Positions 1-9,153 are shown, counted from the first letter of the stretch. The stretch is 64,000 nt of DNA from Mycobacterium sp. OAS707 (GCF_014873705.1 NZ_JADBDS010000006.1:124001-188000), one strand, 5' to 3'. Numbers and translations: made by a program. The notes: a model not told the origin generated them from the letters alone.

Positions 1-166
1 GATGGGCACGCCGGGCGATGGCGTGACTGCTTCAGGACCCGACATCGGCTTCCACGCCGTCTTTCCGAGCGGGGGCGACTACCGGCTGTTCCTCGATTTC
101 CAGCATGCTGGTGTGGTGCGCACCGCTGAGTTCACCGTGCCCGTCGGCGACAGGGAGTCTCGATGA
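1..166 (+). CDS. C-terminal end of a copper-associated hypothetical protein (partial)
   Basis: Only the last 54 codons are present (reading from base 2), ending in TGA at 164-166. The visible tail has the pattern FPSGGDYRLFLDFQHAGVVR followed by TAEFTVPV. It resembles the C-terminus of actinobacterial proteins encoded next to heavy-metal P-type ATPases; that family recognition is from memory. The stop overlaps the start of the ATPase as ATGA, so the two are translationally coupled and probably act in the same metal response. The N-terminus lies outside the window, so no full domain call is possible. Confidence 0.6.
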   Translation, partial: MGTPGDGVTASGPDIGFHAVFPSGGDYRLFLDFQHAGVVRTAEFTVPVGDRESR

Positions 167-2352
167 CGTCGGTCGAGCTCGCGATCGACGGCATGACGTG
201 CGCGTCGTGTGCACATCGGATCGAGAAGAAACTCAACAAGCTCGAGGGCGTCACCGCCACGGTGAACTTCGCGACCGAGAAGGCGCATGTCGAATACGGC
301 GATGCCGTGACCGCAGGTCAGCTGGTGGCCACGGTCGAAGACGCCGGCTACCAGGCGCACCTTCCCGAGGAAGCCATCGAAACGACAGCTGATCCGACGG
401 CGTCGCTGCGGGAGCGACTGCTGATCTCGGCGGTGCTGACGGTTCCGGTGATCGCGATGGCGATGGTGCCCGCGCTGCAGTTCAGCAACTGGCAGTGGCT
501 GTCGCTGGCGCTGGCGGCGCCGGTGGTCATCTGGGGTGCGTGGCCGTTTCACCAGGCGGCGTGGACGAATCTGCGGCATGGCACCGCCACCATGGACACA
601 CTGATCTCGATGGGCACGCTCGCCGCGCTCGGTTGGTCGATCTACGCGTTGTTCTGGGGCAATGCGGGCATGCCGGGAATGAAGCATGCGTTCGAGCTGA
701 CGATCGCGCGCACCGACGGAACCGGCAACGTCTACTTCGAAGCGGCGGCGGGAGTGACCACGTTCATCCTCGCAGGCCGCTATTTCGAGGCCCGCGCCAA
801 GCGGAGAGCCGGTGCGGCCCTGGAGGCGCTGCTGGAACTCGGCGCCAAAGACGTCGCGGTGCTCAAAGACGGTGCAGAGCAACGCATTCCGATCGAACGC
901 TTGTCGGTCGGCGACGAGTTCGTCGTGCGTCCGGGAGAGAAGTTCGCCACCGACGGCGTGGTCGTTTCGGGCAGTTCAGCGGTTGACGCGTCGATGCTGA
1001 CTGGGGAATCGGTGCCGGTGGATGTCCGGCCAGGCGATGCCGTAGTGGGTGCGACCGTCAACGTCGATGGCAGGCTTGTGGTCCGGGCCAGCCGCATTGG
1101 CTCGGATACTCAGCTAGCGCAGATGGCCCGCCTGGTGGAAGACGCGCAGAACGGCAAGGCGCAGGCGCAGCGGTTGGCGGATCAGATTTCCGGGGTGTTC
1201 GTGCCGATCGTCATCGCGTTGTCGGTAGCGACCTTGGGCTTCTGGCTCGGCACAGGCGGATCCGCCGCAGCGGCGTTCACGGCTGCGGTGGCGGTGCTGA
1301 TCATCGCGTGCCCATGTGCGCTTGGCTTGGCCACACCGACCGCGTTGATGGTGGGTACTGGTCGCGGTGCACAACTCGGCATCCTGATCAAAGGGCCGGA
1401 AGTGCTCGAGTCCACGCGCCGCATCGACACCATCATCTTGGATAAAACAGGCACGGTGACCACTGGGACGATGACGCTGGTCGACGTGATCACGACCGAT
1501 GGTGAACAACCGGACGAGGTGTTGCGATTGGCCGGCGCGCTCGAGGATGCGTCGTCGCATCCGATCGCCAAGGCGATCGCGAGCGGCGCGCGCGAGAAAG
1601 TCGGCGAGCTACCGATCGTGGACGACTTCAAGAGCCTCGATGGGCTGGGTGTCCAGGGCCTCGTTGAGGGGCACACGGTTTTGGTTGGCCGACGCCGGCT
1701 GCTAGACCTGCCCGATGACCTCGCAAAGGCCATGCAGGAGGCCGAATCTCATGGCCGGACGCCGGTGGTTGTCGGCTGGGAAGGCAAGGCGCGCGGAGTG
1801 CTCGTCGTCGCCGACGCCGTCAAGCCGACGTCGGCCGACGCTATCCGGGAGTTGCGCGATCTCGGCTTGACGCCGATCCTGCTGACGGGTGACAACGCTG
1901 ACGCTGCACGGACCGTTGCGAAGCAGGTCGGAATCGACGAAGTGATCGCCGAGGCGCTGCCCGAGGACAAGGTGGCAGCGGTGAAGCGGCTGCAGGCCAA
2001 CGGTCGAGTGGTAGCGATGGTCGGCGACGGCGTCAACGACGCCGCTGCGCTCGCCCAAGCGAATCTCGGCTTGTCGATGGGTACCGGCACCGACGTCGCA
2101 ATCGAGGCGAGCGACCTGACGCTGGTACGCGACGACCTGCGCGCCGTGCCGACCGCGATTCGGTTGTCGCGCAGGACGTTGTCGATTATCAAGGGCAACC
2201 TGTTCTGGGCGTTCGCATACAACGTCGCGGCATTGCCATTGGCCGCGGCCGGCTTGCTCAACCCGATGATCGCCGGCGCTGCAATGGCTTTCAGCTCCGT
2301 ATTCGTTGTCAGCAACAGCCTGAGGCTGCGCCGATTCAGCGCGTACCGGTAG
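163..2352 (+). CDS. Heavy-metal (Cu+-type) P1B ATPase
   Basis: Membrane pump expected to export Cu(I) using ATP. The 729-residue product has one N-terminal heavy-metal-binding domain with GMTCASC at residues 10-16, membrane helices from about 85, the TGES actuator motif, the intramembrane CPC at 383-385, the phosphorylation site DKTGT at 427-431 and the hinge GDGVNDAAA at about 621-629. CPC marks Cu+/Ag+ pumps. The single CxxC and the KLNKLEGVTATVNFAT stretch look closer to mycobacterial CtpA/CtpB than to CtpV, but orthology is not settled, so no symbol is given. The start is set by AGGGAG six bases upstream and by the ATGA overlap with the preceding gene. Stop abuts the convergent 13E12 gene with no gap. 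Confidence 0.93.
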   Translation: MTSVELAIDGMTCASCAHRIEKKLNKLEGVTATVNFATEKAHVEYGDAVTAGQLVATVEDAGYQAHLPEEAIETTADPTASLRERLLISAVLTVPVIAMAMVPALQFSNWQWLSLALAAPVVIWGAWPFHQAAWTNLRHGTATMDTLISMGTLAALGWSIYALFWGNAGMPGMKHAFELTIARTDGTGNVYFEAAAGVTTFILAGRYFEARAKRRAGAALEALLELGAKDVAVLKDGAEQRIPIERLSVGDEFVVRPGEKFATDGVVVSGSSAVDASMLTGESVPVDVRPGDAVVGATVNVDGRLVVRASRIGSDTQLAQMARLVEDAQNGKAQAQRLADQISGVFVPIVIALSVATLGFWLGTGGSAAAAFTAAVAVLIIACPCALGLATPTALMVGTGRGAQLGILIKGPEVLESTRRIDTIILDKTGTVTTGTMTLVDVITTDGEQPDEVLRLAGALEDASSHPIAKAIASGAREKVGELPIVDDFKSLDGLGVQGLVEGHTVLVGRRRLLDLPDDLAKAMQEAESHGRTPVVVGWEGKARGVLVVADAVKPTSADAIRELRDLGLTPILLTGDNADAARTVAKQVGIDEVIAEALPEDKVAAVKRLQANGRVVAMVGDGVNDAAALAQANLGLSMGTGTDVAIEASDLTLVRDDLRAVPTAIRLSRRTLSIIKGNLFWAFAYNVAALPLAAAGLLNPMIAGAAMAFSSVFVVSNSLRLRRFSAYR

Positions 2353-3738
2353 CTATGGGTCGTCCTCTTCGGCCACCAGATATTTCTCGGGATGGTGGTA
2401 GTCGTTGACGCGTTCCTGCCCGACGTCCAGATGTGGTGGTGGAATCCATTCGGTGCGGCCGTCTTTGCGCTTTCGGGTGGTCCACCCCTGCTCCTCGACG
2501 AGGCGGTTATCCGGGCCACAGGAAAGCGTCGCGTTGGTGATGTTGGTTTCACCGCCCGCGGCGGCCCAGCCGTCGACGTGGTGAACCTGGCACCAGTACC
2601 CTGGCGCGGTGCAACCCGGCCGCGTACAACCACGGTCCATGGCATGCAACACAATGCGCTGCCCAGGTGTCGCGAAACGTTTCGCCCGGCCGCAGTAGAG
2701 CGGTTCGCGGGTGTGCTTGTCATAGACCACCAGATAGTGATTGGCCTGAGATGCCAATCGGATCACGTCGCGCATCGGCAGCAGCGTGCCGCCCGCGGTG
2801 ACCGCGACCCCGGCGCCTGACTGCAGGTCCTGCAGCGTCGTCGACACGATGATCGTGGCAGGCAGCCCGTTATGCTTACCCAACTCTCCCGAGGCCAACA
2901 CCGATCGGCCCATCGCCTTGAGCGCATCGTGGTTGCGCTGCCCCGCCGACCGTGTATCGGCTAGCACCGCCTCGTCGCTGGGCTCGCCATCCACACACGG
3001 CGATTCGTCGTCCGGGTTGCACATGCCCGGCGCCGCCAACTTCGCGAACACCGCATCCAATGTCGCGCGGGCTTCGGGGTCGAGCAGACCGCGGACCTCG
3101 CTCATCCCGTCGACGTCCTGCTTGCCGATGGTCAGATATCGCCGCCGCGCCCGGTCGGCGTCGTCGGGCAGATCACCATCCTGGTTCAGCAGTAGCGCCA
3201 AGCGTTCCATCGCCGCCCGAAACTGCGTCGGCCCCAACCTGGTAGCGACGCACGCCAAATCGGCCTCGGCCGATCCACGGGTCTGACCGTCGATGTGACT
3301 GGGCAGGTCATCGAAGAACTTCTCGATGATCCGCACATGCTCGGCCCCGATGTCGCCACGGGCCTGGGCCGCAGCCACATTCGGCAACGACGGGGCCAAC
3401 GCTTCTCCGCTCAACGCCGTCCGCGGCCCCAACATCGCGGCCTGTTTGATGCGACGCTTCGCTTCGGCCTCCGAGATCCGAAGCGCTTCGGAGAGCACCT
3501 TGGCCCAGGACCTGGCACCTAGCTCGGTCGGCGTGCACTGCGAAGTGAGCTGATGAATCAGCCGGTGATCGACGGCGGGCTGACGGCGATACCCGACCTC
3601 GAGCCGCTTCTGAATGCCAAGCACCTCGGGCCCCGTCAACGCGCCGAACGACAGCCCGGCCATGTCGACCTGGGCCTGTTCCCAGCGCGCAACAGTCACG
3701 AGAATCTCCTCGCGATCCGCAACCGCACCCGACGTCAT
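2353..3738 (-). CDS. 13E12 repeat family protein (DUF222 plus HNH endonuclease domain)
   Basis: This 461-residue protein has an N-terminal DUF222 region and a C-terminal HNH-type nuclease module with CTRPGCTAPGYWCQVHHVDG followed by the asparagine-rich NITNATLSC segment. That is the layout of the mycobacterial 13E12 repeat proteins, whose cellular role is not established; a DNA-cleaving or homing-like activity is inferred from the HNH fold. The ATG at 3738 was chosen over one 60 bases upstream because a perfect SOS box sits at 3742-3757, four bases before it, and would otherwise be coding. Expression is therefore probably LexA-repressed and DNA-damage induced, from a near-leaderless transcript. 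Confidence 0.9.
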   Translation of the reverse strand: MTSGAVADREEILVTVARWEQAQVDMAGLSFGALTGPEVLGIQKRLEVGYRRQPAVDHRLIHQLTSQCTPTELGARSWAKVLSEALRISEAEAKRRIKQAAMLGPRTALSGEALAPSLPNVAAAQARGDIGAEHVRIIEKFFDDLPSHIDGQTRGSAEADLACVATRLGPTQFRAAMERLALLLNQDGDLPDDADRARRRYLTIGKQDVDGMSEVRGLLDPEARATLDAVFAKLAAPGMCNPDDESPCVDGEPSDEAVLADTRSAGQRNHDALKAMGRSVLASGELGKHNGLPATIIVSTTLQDLQSGAGVAVTAGGTLLPMRDVIRLASQANHYLVVYDKHTREPLYCGRAKRFATPGQRIVLHAMDRGCTRPGCTAPGYWCQVHHVDGWAAAGGETNITNATLSCGPDNRLVEEQGWTTRKRKDGRTEWIPPPHLDVGQERVNDYHHPEKYLVAEEDDP

Positions 3739-3741
3739 GCT

Positions 3742-3757
3742 TCGAACATTAGTTCGA
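3742..3757 (-). promoter_or_regulatory. LexA-binding SOS box of the 13E12 gene
   Basis: The sequence is TCGAAC-ATTA-GTTCGA, an exact match to the mycobacterial SOS-box form TCGAAC-N4-GTTCGA. It ends four bases before the ATG of the 13E12 gene. Several M. tuberculosis 13E12 genes are known to be LexA-regulated, which supports the call. Confidence 0.9.
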
Positions 3758-3819
3758 TGCTCCGACAAGAATGGCCGGGTTGGTGCCAGTGAAATCAAAG
3801 TGACACAAGAGGTTTGGCG

Positions 3820-5034
3820 TCAGACGCGCGAGACCTCCTCGAGCAAGAGGTTCGCGGCCACCGTGGTCCCGTCGGTGCGGATCATGCCCGCCACATCCTT
3901 CGCTCGCAGCCGGGTCTCCGGAGCCAGCGCGACCGCGAGTCCGGCAGCCAAGGACTCCACCGTCGGTGTCGAACCATCATGTGCCGCACCGATTCCCAGC
4001 TCTGCCACACGTTCGGCCCAGTACGGCTGATCCGCGATCTGAGGCACCACCACCTGAGGCGCGCCCGCCAGAGCGGTCGTCGTGGTCGTCCCCGCACCGC
4101 CATGGTGCACGACGGCGGCGACCCGGCCGAACAGCGCCTGATGATTGACCTCGCCAACGACGAAGCAGTCGTCTTTCTCGTCAATCAGAGCGAGGTCGGC
4201 CCACCCGCGACCGATGACCACGCGGCGGCCCTGCGCGCGAACCGCTTCGATCGCCACCCTGGCGACGTCTTCGGGGGCGCGCACGCTGCCCATGCTGACA
4301 AATACCGGAGGCTCTCCGGCGTCCAGGAAGCTCTCCAGGTCGGCAGGCAGCGGGCGTTCGTCGCGCAGGATCCACGCGCCGGTCTGCACGACGTCGAGGT
4401 ACGGCGAACCGGGCCATGGTGACAGCGTCGGGTCCGTCGCAAGCCATGGACGGTCCGTGAACACGTGGTCGCGGACATTGTCGACCGGCGGCAGCCCGAT
4501 CGCGGCGCGACGTTCGTTGAGCGGCTTGGCGTACAACGCGTTTACTCGTTCGGCGTCGATGGCCCACAGCACCCGGTTGTCGGTCTCGCCCGGCGGAAAC
4601 GGCTTGCCGGGCCGCGGCAGCGGCCGCTGAGTGGGCGAAGGAAACGAACCCGAGTGGAAGGCCGCGAGCACATACGGGATGCCTCGACTCTCGGCCACCG
4701 ACCGCACACCGGCAGGCATCAAGCCCGTCGCCACCACCGCGTCACAACCCTCAACCGCGGCTCCGACAATCTCGAAATGCGCAGCGACCAACCCGGCTGC
4801 CACGCGTGGTGCGTCGGCCGGTGTCGACGGCTTCTTTCCGTCGCTCCCGTGCACCAGCGCGCGCACCGACTGACCGGCAGGGACCATCTCGACGCCGAGG
4901 CGTGCCGATTGCTCGGCGAAGTCCGGAGGCGCGCACACCCGAGCCTGCGCACCGAGTTCTTGCAGTCGCACCGCAAGCGCCAGCACCGGTTCGACGTCTC
5001 CACGCGACCCCCACGTCGACAACAACACACGCAT
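3820..5034 (-). CDS. GT1-family (UGT/MurG-like) glycosyltransferase
   Basis: Predicted sugar-nucleotide-dependent glycosyltransferase of 404 residues with the GT-B fold. The N-terminus MRVLLSTWGSRGDVEPVLAL is the usual start of the family, and the C-terminal donor-binding segment has HHGGAGTTTTTALAGAPQVV followed by DQPYWAERV. Relatives in mycobacteria include the Rv1524/Rv1526c group and the glycopeptidolipid rhamnosyl- and talosyltransferases; the acceptor cannot be read from sequence. The ATG at 5034 is chosen because the family motif starts there and GGAAATGGGG lies upstream; the open frame runs 46 codons further but without similarity. It stands alone between the 13E12 gene and the adenylyl cyclase, with 138 bases of apparently non-coding DNA upstream. 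Confidence 0.88.
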   Translation of the reverse strand: MRVLLSTWGSRGDVEPVLALAVRLQELGAQARVCAPPDFAEQSARLGVEMVPAGQSVRALVHGSDGKKPSTPADAPRVAAGLVAAHFEIVGAAVEGCDAVVATGLMPAGVRSVAESRGIPYVLAAFHSGSFPSPTQRPLPRPGKPFPPGETDNRVLWAIDAERVNALYAKPLNERRAAIGLPPVDNVRDHVFTDRPWLATDPTLSPWPGSPYLDVVQTGAWILRDERPLPADLESFLDAGEPPVFVSMGSVRAPEDVARVAIEAVRAQGRRVVIGRGWADLALIDEKDDCFVVGEVNHQALFGRVAAVVHHGGAGTTTTTALAGAPQVVVPQIADQPYWAERVAELGIGAAHDGSTPTVESLAAGLAVALAPETRLRAKDVAGMIRTDGTTVAANLLLEEVSRV

Positions 5035-5172
5035 TTTCGCTGCCCCATTTCCACGAGTTTTGGCTTCGGCCTGGGCCCACACCGCAGGTAGGGGAGGATT
5101 TTGCGGCACCACCGGGGTCTTGCCGCAAGCCCCCCTATGCGCTATAGATTGAGAGTGGGAGGGGGTCAGCAC

Positions 5173-6306
5173 TCAGTCGCTCTCGACTGTCGCCCTTCGC
5201 GCACGGAACAGCTTGACGTCGGATTTGATGCCCTTCAGGTGCCGCGCTCCCGCGAATGACCAGGTGAATCGGCCGTCGTCGGCGATCGCTTCGTAGGTCT
5301 GCTCCGAGACCAGTATCGAACCGGGCCGCGCCGCGCTCGTCACACGACTGGCGAGGTTCACCGGACTGCCGAACCAGTCGCCGGCCCGGCTCACCGCCAT
5401 CCCGGTGGCGATGCCCGCGCGCAGTCGAGGAAAGTCATCATCGCCCTCGGTCGCGTCGACCAGGTCCAGCACCGCCTCAAGTAGCGGAACCGGTTCCGGG
5501 CTGACCAACATCACCTCGTCGCCAATGGTTTTGATGAAGCGCACCGGCGGGACGGCGACCTCACGAGCGAGTTCGCCGAGGCGGTGTGCCAGCCGTTCGA
5601 GGTCCTCGGGCGACACCACCTCGCCGAGACGGGTGAAGCCGACGAGATCGGCGAACGCGATGGTGACCAGGCGAGCGCCTGGCAGGCGTTGCCCCTCGGC
5701 CCTTTCGCTGGCCGTGACGGCCTCGGTCTCCATCAGGTGGCGCAACTGCAGGCGCAGCATTTCCTGAATCATCGGGCCGAGCATGGGAGCGATCTCACGT
5801 ATCAACGCTTCGGTGTTCTTCGCGATCTGCAGCTCCGAAGCCGATGGGTCCAGAATCGACGCCAAGGCGGCGTAGCGCATCACCTCGGCGGCGCGCGACA
5901 ACCCCTCAGCGAGCGTCCTGGTGATCTGCACGACCTGGTCGGGCTCGATGCCAAGGTCCAGCGACTTCTTCGCATATGCCGCGGCCTCCGCGTCGGCGCG
6001 CAGATACACGGCCGCATCGGGATCGTCGACGCGCGGCAGCCCCATGGCGCGCTGCAGGCGCTGAAGCAGGTCCAGGTCGATGCCCGTCTTTTCGCTGGTC
6101 TCCCTGGCAGAGACGTAGACGCCGTCGTCACCGAGGAGCCGACGCGACGCGAGCAGCGCCGGCATGAACCCGCCCCTGATCTGCTCAACGGTTACTCCCC
6201 GCTCGAGCAGCCACGGAATCAGTTCGGCGCGCTCCTGACGTTCCTCGCCCTCGAGGCCGTCGAGCAGCCCGGACGCTTCGAGATCGAAGTCTTCGGCCAC
6301 GGCCAC
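5173..6306 (-). CDS. Class III adenylyl cyclase, Rv1264-type
   Basis: Converts ATP to cAMP. The 377-residue product has an N-terminal regulatory domain (about 1-205) and a C-terminal cyclase domain. All six canonical catalytic residues are present: metal-binding D220 (FADLVGF) and D263 (IGDEV), substrate-specifying K259 and D310, and transition-state N317 and R321 (PVNLASRV). Numbering is offset by just two from what I recall for M. tuberculosis Rv1264 (D222, K261, D265, D312, N319, R323), which supports both orthology and the GTG start at 6306; GTG at 6300 is an alternative. In Rv1264 the N-terminal domain is autoinhibitory and makes the enzyme pH-responsive, so the same is inferred here. 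It is divergent from the DNA glycosylase, 36 bases away. Confidence 0.92.
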   Translation of the reverse strand: MAVAEDFDLEASGLLDGLEGEERQERAELIPWLLERGVTVEQIRGGFMPALLASRRLLGDDGVYVSARETSEKTGIDLDLLQRLQRAMGLPRVDDPDAAVYLRADAEAAAYAKKSLDLGIEPDQVVQITRTLAEGLSRAAEVMRYAALASILDPSASELQIAKNTEALIREIAPMLGPMIQEMLRLQLRHLMETEAVTASERAEGQRLPGARLVTIAFADLVGFTRLGEVVSPEDLERLAHRLGELAREVAVPPVRFIKTIGDEVMLVSPEPVPLLEAVLDLVDATEGDDDFPRLRAGIATGMAVSRAGDWFGSPVNLASRVTSAARPGSILVSEQTYEAIADDGRFTWSFAGARHLKGIKSDVKLFRARRATVESD

Positions 6307-6342
6307 AACGTATACCGCCGAGGTGGGGCAATATTCGGATAC

Positions 6343-6837
6343 ATGGCTTCCGAGCTGCTCCACGGGTTTCCGCCGATTGTCGGCGACGGCGCCAAGACGC
6401 TGATCCTCGGCAACATGCCGAGCGTGATTTCGCTGGGCGCGCAACAGTACTACGCGAACCCGCGGAACGCGTTCTGGAGGATCACCGGCGCGATCTTCGG
6501 GTTCGACGCGGACGCGCCGTATGACGGGCGGACCGCGGCGCTGGTCGTGAATGGCGTTGCGGTGTGGGACGTGCTGCGGTCGTGCCGGCGAGTCGGCAGC
6601 CTGGACTCAGCGGTCGAGCCGGATAGCATGGTGCCCAACGACTTTGGCGAGCTTTTCGAGCAGTATTCGGATATCTCGCGGGTGTTCTTCAACGGAGCTG
6701 CCGCTGAGAAGAACTTCAACCGCCTGGTCCGCGTCGCGCCCGACTTTCAATATCGGCGGCTGCCGTCAACCAGTCCCGCGCAAACCATGCGCTACGAGGA
6801 CAAGCTGGCCGCCTGGCGGGTCATAGGCGACTCATGA
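6343..6837 (+). CDS. Hypoxanthine-DNA (deoxyinosine) glycosylase, UDG superfamily
   Basis: Predicted base-excision enzyme that removes hypoxanthine formed by adenine deamination. The 164-residue product matches the small family-6 (HDG) members of the uracil-DNA glycosylase fold: an early LGNMPSVISL motif, QYYANPRNAFW, a mid-protein NG (FFNGAAAEKNF), and the C-terminal loop LPSTSPA. The start is the ATG at 6343, with GAGGTGGGG 14 bases upstream. In the H37Rv order amiB2 and Rv1264 are neighbours, so this gene appears inserted between them. It ends in an intergenic palindrome facing amiB2. Confidence 0.85.
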   Translation: MASELLHGFPPIVGDGAKTLILGNMPSVISLGAQQYYANPRNAFWRITGAIFGFDADAPYDGRTAALVVNGVAVWDVLRSCRRVGSLDSAVEPDSMVPNDFGELFEQYSDISRVFFNGAAAEKNFNRLVRVAPDFQYRRLPSTSPAQTMRYEDKLAAWRVIGDS

Positions 6838-6849
6838 CACCGTCGGGAG

Positions 6850-6913
6850 CCGCGAGCGTGCGCAAAATGCCAGAATTGCGCGGCGTGTCGTGTGCAGACA
6901 CGCACGCTCGCGG
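6850..6913. repeat. Dispersed intergenic palindrome, copy A
   Basis: Lies between the convergent ends of the glycosylase and amidase genes. Outer arms CCGCGAGCGTGCG (6850-6862) and CGCACGCTCGCGG (6901-6913) are perfect 13-bp inverted repeats. A second, inner pair, GCGTGTC (6883-6889) and GACACGC (6897-6903), competes for the same right arm. Related copies occur at 47174-47238 and 56715-56785. It may also act as a two-way transcription terminator. Confidence 0.8.
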
Positions 6914-6924
6914 GTAGTTGAGGG

Positions 6925-8304
6925 TCAGGACACCGGCGGGCGGCGCTGCGCCCACGGCCGGGCCTGCTCGATCTGCGCTCCTAACGACAGTAACGTCGCC
7001 TCATCGAATGGCTTGCCCACCAACTGAATCGACGTCGGCAGACCATTGCCGTCCAGGTCCCACGGCACCACCGCCGCGGGCTGCCCCGTCACGTTGAACA
7101 TCGCCTGGAACGGAACCCGCATGGCGACTAGCGCCAGTGTCGCGATCGCCCCGCGCCGCTGGTAGGCCCCGACCTTCGACGGGCCGGTCGCCGTTCCAGG
7201 GGTGATCACCACGTCGACATCGTCGTAGATCGACTGGATACGTTCGGCCACGCCGCTTTCCGACCCCCTGATCGCGTTCATCCGACGATCAGAGAGCAGT
7301 CCGCCGATCCGCGCGAACGCACGGGTGCGACGCTCGAGGCGCTCCGGGTGCGGCAGCGTCTTCACGTCGTCATACACCCCGCGGAAGTAGCGGGGCAGCG
7401 CATGCCCATAGACCCCCGAAAGCGGATAGTCGGGATCCCGCTCGATGACCTCGTGGCCCAACTCGCGCAGCAGCTTTCCCGCCTGCTCGACGGCCGCCCG
7501 CTGCGCCTTGCCGACCCGAGCGGTCAGCGGCGGAGGCACCTTGGTGCTCAACGCAATCCGCAACTTTGCCGGCGCCTGCTTGGCCGCGGCGACGAACCCG
7601 TTGCCCGGAGCAGTCACATCCAGAAACAGTGCGGCGTCCTCGACCGTCCGCGCCATCGGGCCGTTCACGCTCAACCCGTTCCATGCGTCGTCGTGCGGCG
7701 CCAGCGGCACCCGGTCGCGCTGCGGTTTGATGCCGAACAACCCGCACCACGTCGACGGAATCCGGATCGATCCCATGCCGTCGGATCCCAGGGCCATGGC
7801 CGCCAAACCCGCGGCCACCGCCGCACCGCTGCCCCCGCTGCTGCCACCGGGCGTGTAGTCGGTGTTCCATGGGTTGCGCGTCGCCCCGAACGCGAGCGTC
7901 TCAGTGAACGACCACACCATCATCTCGGGCACCGCGGTCTTTCCGATGATGACCGCCCCTGCGTCACGCAGTCGACGCACCACTTCCGCGTCCTGCGTGC
8001 GGGCAGGCCCGTGCGCGGCACTGCCATACGTCGTGACCTCGCCCGCGACGTCGACGTCGTCCTTGATGGCGATGGGCACGCCCAGCAGCGGCAGCCGCTC
8101 CCCCGCGTCCAACCTGGCCTGCGCGGTGACGGCCGCCTGCCGCGCGCTGTCGGCCAGCACCACCCGATACGACCTCAGCTCCGGGTCGAGGCGGCCGATG
8201 CGCTCCAGGTAGACGTCCAGCAACGCAGGTGCTGCGATGACGCCGTCGGCAAGAGCGCGGGCCTGCTCGGCGGCGCCTGCGAAGACGAGCTCACGAGTGT
8301 CCAC
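6925..8304 (-). CDS. amiB2: Amidase-signature family amidase (AmiB2-type)
   Basis: Hydrolyses carbon-nitrogen (amide) bonds; the physiological substrate is unknown. The 459-residue product carries the amidase-signature core GGSSGGSGAAVAAGLAAMA, containing the catalytic cis-Ser and nucleophile Ser, and an upstream AIKDDVDV segment with the catalytic Lys. H37Rv amiB2 (Rv1263) is close to this length and neighbours Rv1264, as here. GTG at 8304 is chosen because GGAGAT lies a few bases upstream; the open frame extends further but would overlap the AraC gene. It follows that gene by eight bases on the same strand, so co-transcription is likely. Confidence 0.87.
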   Translation of the reverse strand: MDTRELVFAGAAEQARALADGVIAAPALLDVYLERIGRLDPELRSYRVVLADSARQAAVTAQARLDAGERLPLLGVPIAIKDDVDVAGEVTTYGSAAHGPARTQDAEVVRRLRDAGAVIIGKTAVPEMMVWSFTETLAFGATRNPWNTDYTPGGSSGGSGAAVAAGLAAMALGSDGMGSIRIPSTWCGLFGIKPQRDRVPLAPHDDAWNGLSVNGPMARTVEDAALFLDVTAPGNGFVAAAKQAPAKLRIALSTKVPPPLTARVGKAQRAAVEQAGKLLRELGHEVIERDPDYPLSGVYGHALPRYFRGVYDDVKTLPHPERLERRTRAFARIGGLLSDRRMNAIRGSESGVAERIQSIYDDVDVVITPGTATGPSKVGAYQRRGAIATLALVAMRVPFQAMFNVTGQPAAVVPWDLDGNGLPTSIQLVGKPFDEATLLSLGAQIEQARPWAQRRPPVS

Positions 8305-8312
8305 GCCATCTC

Positions 8313-9146
8313 CTAACTTCCGTGGGTCGAGGCGTATTCGCCCGGTGTGGTGCCAAGCATGTCGCGGAAGTCGTTGATGAAGTGCGCCTGGTCGTACCAG
8401 CCGAGCCGGACGGCAAGGTCGGCATGATCGACGCCTGGCCGGCTCTCGATCTCCAGCGCCGCCTGCTGCAGCCGGTAGCGGCACAGCACCCACTTGACCG
8501 GAACGCCGACATACCGGCGAAACACCCGCTGCGTGGTGCGCGCGCTCCACGGCGAATGCGCCATCACCTGCTCGACCCGGTGCAGCCGATCGTCTTCGCG
8601 GATCCGGTCGACCAGATGCGTCAATGCCACGAACGTGGGGTCGAGCTCGCCAGCGTAGTCACCGATGAGCTCGTCCATGCGAGCCGATGCGGAATCGACG
8701 TCGTCGTCGAGATGTATTGCCCGGCCGAACAATTCGTCGTCCACCGGTTGGATGCGCCCGGTCAAGGCGGCAGCGTCGCGGCCGAACCGCGCGGTGAAAC
8801 CACCTGGCCGGAACCGGGCCCCGACCACGCGACCGCGCTCACTGATCGTCGTGTGGAACACGCGCTCCACCACGCCGTGCACCAACGTGTTCGGCAACGG
8901 AAAGCCGTGGCGCGGACCGTCATCGCCCCACTCGTGCGTGAGATGCAGCGACGGGAAGGTGATGACCGTGCTGTCGAACGGCGCCTGGTCCCGAAGGTCC
9001 CAGCACACCGACCAGAAGTGCTCGACGAACCGTGCAGTGGCATCCGAGGGCGCCCACCGATCGAGGTCGAACGCCGACGCGCTGCCTGCCCGTCCCACCA
9101 CGCCGCGGATGGGCGCGGCTTGTGTCGCGGTGTCGCGGGCGCCCAT
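8313..9146 (-). CDS. AraC-family transcriptional regulator
   Basis: A 277-residue protein with an N-terminal sensor-like domain (about 20-170; RFVEHFWSVCWDLRD and GFTARFGRDAAAL) and a C-terminal AraC helix-turn-helix region (about 180-275; RTTQRVFRRYVGVPVKWVL, then LGWYDQAHFINDFRDMLGTT). The layout is that of actinobacterial DUF6597-plus-HTH regulators. The ATG at 9146 is preceded at seven bases by TAGCCT, indicating a leaderless transcript. It sits directly upstream of amiB2, which it may co-regulate; the ligand is unknown. It is not part of the recalled H37Rv order. Confidence 0.88.
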   Translation of the reverse strand: MGARDTATQAAPIRGVVGRAGSASAFDLDRWAPSDATARFVEHFWSVCWDLRDQAPFDSTVITFPSLHLTHEWGDDGPRHGFPLPNTLVHGVVERVFHTTISERGRVVGARFRPGGFTARFGRDAAALTGRIQPVDDELFGRAIHLDDDVDSASARMDELIGDYAGELDPTFVALTHLVDRIREDDRLHRVEQVMAHSPWSARTTQRVFRRYVGVPVKWVLCRYRLQQAALEIESRPGVDHADLAVRLGWYDQAHFINDFRDMLGTTPGEYASTHGS

Positions 9147-9153
9147 GAGAGTC

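Noticed and set aside
2353..3738. The 13E12 gene as an insertion sequence or intein
   Set aside because: No flanking inverted or direct repeats and no splicing motifs were found; it is a free-standing gene with its own SOS box.
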